This document shows positions 41,814 to 45,963 of a DNA stretch of 45,963 bases, piece by piece. The DNA comes from Chara braunii (taxonomy: Eukaryota; Streptophyta; Charophyceae; Charales; Characeae), in the NCBI GenBank assembly GCA_003427395.1, contig BFEA01000144.1:476037-521999 (forward strand). Reading direction: 5' to 3'. A program made the translations under genes and the position numbers. Within the stretch, counting starts at the first letter, position 1. The number at the start of each line of letters is the position of its first letter. The notes under the pieces are model-generated. The model searched no databases, was not told the origin of the DNA, and worked only from the letters and a program-made list of their open reading frames with translations.

Positions 41814-42565
41814 TCTGTGTTCACTCTTGGAGGCAAGACCTTGACGTTCGTTGCGACCACCTTCCCCTTCATGAGCAGGAGCAACGCAACTTCCCTCTCA
41901 CGACATGTCAAATCCCGAAAATTTTTGAAGTAGGAAGGACAGAGATCCTTCCACGACACGGTGGAGCCTTTGGGACCATATGTTGCATATATGCAGTGGT
42001 ACAATGTTCTTTTTCCCTTGGTCTCGTCGGTGTACGGGCCTGGCAGGCGGCCTTCCATCCTCCCGGGCATGTCAAGCGGGATTTTGCCATCGCTAACTGG
42101 CAGCTTTCCTTCGTTGAACATCTTGAAAAACCTCTCGACCAGCGGCCACACTGTGACACTGGATGTGGCGAGGTTCATGTAGCCCCGGAGTTTATTACTC
42201 CAGTCCTTACTGTACTCATTCTCGAGAGCTTGCTTTACAAACGCCTTGTCGCATGCCTTCCCCATGCAGGCCCTCAAGAAGTTTTGCCACGTCTTCTGAT
42301 GTGCAACGACCACGTCATCCTTCTCGCTGACCTTGGCTTTGGGGGCCTCGATTCTATTGTTGTCTCTCCACCATTGCCTGATGTCACGGACGGCGTCCTC
42401 GAATGACAACATCATGGAGCGATTTTCGCGTGTGTTGTCGAAGCAGGAGACATTGAAATACCCTCGTGTTTGATCATCTCCGAAATAGATGACCCGCACC
42501 TTAGAGTACGCGTTGAGGCCATAAACTTTAACTGCCGGGGAGTCCTTTCTGACCAATCTCTTCAT
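41609..42565 (-). CDS. ParB/sulfiredoxin-like domain end plus helical segment
   Basis: Same frame as 42581-44320, separated by one TAG (42583-42581) and five sense codons. The five codons (HTVEA) and the next residues MKRL complete a motif like the 'G-x-H-R-x-x-A-x-x-L' box of ParB-type nuclease domains (here HTVCG, stop, HTVEAMKRL). A strand-rich stretch follows (AVKVYGLNAYSKVRVIYF). Then a long, mainly helical region without a family I know: FEDAVRDIRQWWRDNNRIE, KTWQNFLRACMGKACD, VWPLVERFFKMFNEGKLP, LTCREREVALLLLMKGK. The real frame leaves this one near 41650 (VCA..), so the last 15 codons to 41609 are shadow. The apparent ATG at 42565 is internal. Confidence 0.5.
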   Translation of the reverse strand: MKRLVRKDSPAVKVYGLNAYSKVRVIYFGDDQTRGYFNVSCFDNTRENRSMMLSFEDAVRDIRQWWRDNNRIEAPKAKVSEKDDVVVAHQKTWQNFLRACMGKACDKAFVKQALENEYSKDWSNKLRGYMNLATSSVTVWPLVERFFKMFNEGKLPVSDGKIPLDMPGRMEGRLPGPYTDETKGKRTLYHCIYATYGPKGSTVSWKDLCPSYFKNFRDLTCREREVALLLLMKGKVVATNVKVLPPRVNTECLLDIVRKERYMVCMFNYILFCAEGRVDDEWNDAFFMSYKDLEDRYGQTVCALLNGRRNGTSYMSIR

Positions 42566-42580
42566 GGCCTCAACGGTATG

Positions 42581-44320
42581 CTAACCACAGACAGTGTGCC
42601 AGTCGAACTCTGCCGGGTCCCTTTCCAAGAATTCGGTCGGCGTGATCCCTCTTCCCTGGCCGCCGACAATGTTATTGCGGTCAACTGGCGCAAGCAAGAG
42701 CTCGGGCCTATCCCACGCCCACGGGTCCGTGCTGATGGAGCTTTCGATGGCATTCTCCATGCCTCGCACAATGTTTTCAGGCAACGAGCGGTGGTTGAAA
42801 AGAATCCTTCCGCGGGGAATGCGTTTGATTCTCATGACGTCCACGCGAACAGCATAGATGTCTTGCGTAGCAAAGCCTTGGTCATCGTACTCGAGGAAGA
42901 AACAACGCGTAGTGTCGATAGGCGCGACGCGCTGAACTGGCTCATCAGCATCTTCGGGCATGCGAGGATCCACTCCCTCGCCCTCATCCCTCGAGTCCCG
43001 CAGCTCTTGTGGTCTCACCCTCTGGGAGCCTTTCCGCGCCCCGCCACGGCCACCGCCCTCACGGCCACCGCCTTGACCCCCAGATCGCCCCCCTTGGTTG
43101 TTTTTCCGAGGAGGCCGCGCCTCCTGGGACGCTGTCAAAGCTCCACGAGCCTCATTAACAGCGTCAATCCTGGCTTGCCTCTTGTGAGTTGAAGCAGACG
43201 GAGAAGTCTCCCTTGTCCTTTTCTTCGCCTTCGGTCCTTGCATTGCATGTGAGTCGTGCCCACCCTTACTCCTGCTTTGCGATAGCGAAATCCCACGGGA
43301 CGTCGAGGGCTGACCACGTGCGGCTCCCACAGCGCCGACAGGGGAGATGTCATGACCATGCATTGGTGTGTCAGCGTCCTCGTCAGCAAGCGCGCCCCGG
43401 TCCTGCATGTTGTCATCCCCAACTTCCACATCTGCTTCATTACCGCCGTCGTCATGCGGGCCGACACTTCCTTCTTCCTCGTCCTCGTCGTTGTCCTCGT
43501 CCAGGGCAACTGCACTGCCTCGGGAATTTTCACGGCCAATATTGCACTGGTGCAGAAGCCTGTCATCAAACTCCGTTGCCTCGCTTGAACCTTGAGCCAA
43601 ATCACGACCTCCCCTCACGGAGGGCGAGGGAAGATTCACACCCGACGGCCCACCCGGCAACTGCTTTATCTTCCCTGTTGTTGCGGACAACGTTTGTCGC
43701 CTGCTCTTGGAACCCGCCTCGAAGGGCAAAAAAACACAGTCCGCTTGCTGGTCTGGCGGTAGTTTCGAGAAGTCTTTCCTGTACCGCTTAACCACACCTG
43801 GCAGCAGGTCCATCGGACTGTTGAATTGGACCAAAGGTTTGCTCATCTGAAAAGAACTGTCGACGACAGGAAGGCAGCCAGTGACGCGGTTGGCGTTTGG
43901 TTTGCTGAGAAATTCTTCCGGAGAAAGCATGCGGAATTCAGTTCCGTCCCCACGCACGTGAAACGCTTTCATGGAGAAAGCCTTGACGCCGTATCCTTGG
44001 AAGAGACGTAGGTCAAGGGAGACCTTCTTGTCTTCCTTGACCCAATCTGTCCCAGCGCTGTCGAAGACGGACGTGAGGAAGAAGGTCCTGAACGTCCTCC
44101 CTTCGTAGGTCTTCCTGCCCGCCTCGGATTTCTCCACACCCCCACAACAGTACCAAGTGGCGCCGTTGTCATCGTTCAAGAAGATAACAGCCCCACACCC
44201 CGGTTTATGCAAACCGCCTACCCAGTCAAGAGCCCACGGTTTGTCGTTGTAAGTCTTAGACCTGCCGTACCGTTTATTTTGAGCAGAGGTCGGCGCACCA
44301 GGTTTACCTGCCGGGGGCAT
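42581..44320 (-). CDS. N-terminal part of the ParB/sulfiredoxin-like protein
   Basis: The open frame extends from 44392. I prefer the second ATG at 44320 (MPPAGKPGAPTSAQNKRY), because the first would add a hydrophobic leader to what otherwise looks like a nuclear protein. Residues 1-210 of this form are a Cys/Trp-containing globular region (WALDWVGGLHKPGCGAVIF, TWYCCGGVEKSEAGRK, FRTFFLTSVFDSAGTDW). Then come an acidic block (DEDNDEDEEEGS), an NLS-like GPKAKKRTRE, and an RGG-rich stretch (GGRSGGQGGGREGGGRGG). The last 107 residues begin a ParB-like fold: YAVRVDVMRIKRIPRGRILF, then NHRSLPENIVRGMENAI, a WAWDRPELLLAPVD strand and EFDWHTVCG. A TAG then interrupts the conserved G-x-H box. ParB-like domains bind or cut DNA or hydrolyse nucleotides; which applies here is unknown. 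Confidence 0.55.
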   Translation of the reverse strand: MPPAGKPGAPTSAQNKRYGRSKTYNDKPWALDWVGGLHKPGCGAVIFLNDDNGATWYCCGGVEKSEAGRKTYEGRTFRTFFLTSVFDSAGTDWVKEDKKVSLDLRLFQGYGVKAFSMKAFHVRGDGTEFRMLSPEEFLSKPNANRVTGCLPVVDSSFQMSKPLVQFNSPMDLLPGVVKRYRKDFSKLPPDQQADCVFLPFEAGSKSRRQTLSATTGKIKQLPGGPSGVNLPSPSVRGGRDLAQGSSEATEFDDRLLHQCNIGRENSRGSAVALDEDNDEDEEEGSVGPHDDGGNEADVEVGDDNMQDRGALADEDADTPMHGHDISPVGAVGAARGQPSTSRGISLSQSRSKGGHDSHAMQGPKAKKRTRETSPSASTHKRQARIDAVNEARGALTASQEARPPRKNNQGGRSGGQGGGREGGGRGGARKGSQRVRPQELRDSRDEGEGVDPRMPEDADEPVQRVAPIDTTRCFFLEYDDQGFATQDIYAVRVDVMRIKRIPRGRILFNHRSLPENIVRGMENAIESSISTDPWAWDRPELLLAPVDRNNIVGGQGRGITPTEFLERDPAEFDWHTVCG

Positions 44321-44399
44321 AGGCAAAACAAAGATGGGCAGGAGAACAGCAATGAGCAACACACAGAAGCACTTGCACGTGGTTCGAGACATTCAAGAA

Positions 44400-44640
44400 G
44401 GCACGTGACCCGCCATACACCCGCCATTCTTTCGGCAAGGGGGGTTTGCGAAATCGGGAACGCTGCATACCAGACAACCGTGCATGGTCGAGGGGTCCGG
44501 CGTTCCCAGCCCGCCGGACCCTCGCCATCCTTTCGAGGCAAGGGGTCGAGGGATCCCATTCCGATGGGCCCCCCTTCCCACCCAGGAAGGATGGCGGGGG
44601 CAGGGCGTTTCGGGAACGCCCGACCCCCAGGCCCCGTCAT
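44400..44640. other. Degenerate edge of the 99-bp array / upstream region of the ParB-like gene
   Basis: GC-rich sequence with diverged pieces of the array unit (GGTCCGGCGTTCCCAGCCCG, CGCCGGACC). If the ParB-like gene is transcribed, its promoter must lie here or in the array. I see no TATA box. Confidence 0.4.
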
Positions 44641-45752
44641 CCGTGCCGATGTCGGAGGTCCGGCGTTTCCAATCCGCCGGACCCCCATCCGAAAACGGTG
44701 GAGGAGGCAGGGCGTTTCGGGAACGTCGGACCCCCGACCGAGCACGGGTGTCGGAGGTCCGGCGTTTCCAATCCGTCGGACCTCCATCCGAAAAGGGTGG
44801 AGAAGGTAGGTCGTATCGGGAACGTCGGACCCCCGAGTGAGCACGGGTGTCGGAGGTCCGGCGTTTCCAATCCGCCGGACCTGCATCCGAAAAGGGTGGA
44901 GGAGGTAGGGCATTTCGGAAACACCGGACCCCCGACCGAGCACGGGTGTCGGAGGTCCAGCGTTTCCAATCCGCCGGACCTCCATCTGAAAAGGGTGGAG
45001 GGGGTAGGGCGTTTCGTGAACGCCTGACCCCCGACCGTGCACGGGTGTCGGAGGTCCGGCGTTTCCAATCCGCCGGACCCCCATACGGAAAGGGTGGAGG
45101 GGGTAGGGCGTTTCGGGAACGCCGGACCCCTGACCGAGCACAGGTGTCGGAGGTCCGACGTTTCCAATCCGCCGGACCCCCATACGAAAAGGGTGGAGGG
45201 GGTAGGGCGTATCGGGAACGCCGGACCCCCGACCGAGCACGGGTGTCGGAGGTCCGGCGTTTTCAATCCGCCGGACCTCCATCCGAAAAGGGTGGAGGAG
45301 GTAGGGCGTTTCGGGAACGCCGGACCTCCGACCGAGCACGGGTGTCGGAGGTCCGTGTCGGAGGTCCGGCGTTTCCAATCCGCCGGACCTGCATCCGAAA
45401 AGGGTGGAGGGGGTAGGGTGTTTCGGGAACGCCGGACCCCCGACGGTGCACGGGTGTCGGAGGTCCGACGTTTCCAATCCGCCGGACCCCCATACGGAAA
45501 GGGTGGAGGGGGTAGGGCATTTCGGGAACGCCGGACCCCCGACCGAGCACGGGTGTCGGAGGTCCGGCGTTTCCAATCCGTCGGACCTCCATCCGAAAAG
45601 GGTGGAGGGGGTAGGGCGTTTCGGGAACGCCGGACCCCCGACCGTGCACGGGTGTCGGAGGTCCGGCGTTTCCAATCCGCCGGACCCCCATATGGAAAGG
45701 GTGGAGGGGGTAGGGCGTTTCGGGAACGCGGGACCCCCGACCGACCAGGGGT
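44641..45752. repeat. 99-bp minisatellite, eleven units
   Basis: The landmark GTCGGAGGTCC occurs at 44651, 44750, 44849, 44948, 45047, 45146, 45245, 45344, (45357), 45456, 45555 and 45654, always 99 bp apart except for one 13-bp partial duplication at 45344-45357. The array ends near 45753 in GTGTCATGCCC. Each unit has a hairpin: GGTCCGGCG, then about 9 nt, then CGCCGGACC. Since 99 is 33 codons and stops are rare, several frames on both strands stay open (for example minus 44218-45675). I treat these as by-products. Confidence 0.95.
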
Positions 45753-45963
45753 GTCATGCCCTCTGCGAAATAAAAATTTTCAGATACAAAAAAAAAAAAA
45801 GAAAAAAAAAAAAGAGAAAAACAGCAAATCCCCATCGCACTTTGTGGGGGAATGGAGATCAGCCCTCCGTTCGCTGTTCCACAACCACTGATCGTTGATC
45901 CGACATGGCATCGCCCCATCATTCCTTCCTCGAAATCGAACTTTTTCCAAAACGAAAAAAAAA
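45753..45963. other. Window end, A-rich, no gene
   Basis: Contains two A-runs at about 45788-45812 and a short GC-balanced tail ending in an A-run. Nothing recognisable. Confidence 0.5.

Noticed and set aside
44320-44392. Secretory signal peptide on the ParB-like protein
   Set aside because: The hydrophobic leader precedes a second ATG, and the rest has NLS-like, RGG and acidic blocks fitting a nuclear protein; the downstream start is preferred.
44218-45675. A 485-codon minus-strand frame and several plus-strand frames in the 99-bp array
   Set aside because: A period divisible by three with few stops keeps many frames open on both strands; no non-repeat domain is attached.
44641-45752. CRISPR-like array
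   Set aside because: Units are contiguous near-identical 99-bp repeats without unique spacers, in a eukaryotic genome.

Overview
Eukaryotic nuclear DNA, most likely from a streptophyte (land-plant lineage or charophyte alga; a Chara-like genome would fit, but the sequence does not prove it). The reasons are: a fragment of plant-type mitochondrial nad5 at about 11.03-11.19 kb, a plant-style F-box/LRR gene, large Ty3/gypsy retrotransposons with tRNA-iMet-type primer sites, long simple-sequence tracts, and two scaffold N-gaps. The window is dominated by repeats. Most open frames in it are by-products of repeats.

Layout. 0.06-3.5 kb: degenerate pentanucleotide (GTAGA/GTGGA) satellite. 4.43-6.85 kb: truncated LTR (copy D) of a Ty3/gypsy family. 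6.85-12.7 kb: mostly non-coding, with a (GA)n tract, a SINE-like insertion, a nad5 NUMT and a small terminal-inverted-repeat element. 12.74-13.93 kb: frameshifted F-box/LRR gene on the minus strand. 15.52-29.57 kb: an almost complete Ty3/gypsy element on the minus strand (5' LTR B at 26.91-29.57 kb, gag, protease, RT/RNase H, integrase, accessory ORFs, 3' LTR A at 15.52-18.35 kb). Each LTR holds a gap. 31.18-37.45 kb: a second copy on the plus strand (LTR C plus a broken gag). Its LTR is split by a 2.39-kb inverted-repeat element full of short palindromes. 37.55-37.69 kb: heptamer array. 37.83-44.32 kb: a minus-strand gene series encoding a ParB/sulfiredoxin-like domain, a degenerate beta-class DNA methyltransferase-like domain and a Ulp1/SENP-type cysteine protease. 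44.64-45.75 kb: eleven tandem units of exactly 99 bp.

How it works together. The Ty3 element has the normal order gag-PR-RT-RH-INT, with three additions. A C4HC3 PHD finger sits upstream of the integrase. Two or three ORFs of unknown function lie between integrase and the 3' LTR. A conserved roughly 180-residue ORF lies inside the LTR itself, downstream of its TATA box. Both copies carry stops and frameshifts, so neither looks autonomous now. The ParB/methyltransferase/Ulp1 series reads as one long, now interrupted, coding unit followed by a protease ORF. ParB-plus-methyltransferase pairing is familiar from phages and mobile elements, and Ulp1 proteases are often carried by plant transposons, so I infer a transposon-borne or transposon-derived module. 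It is my best candidate for something undescribed. No searches could be run, so family names rest on visible motifs.
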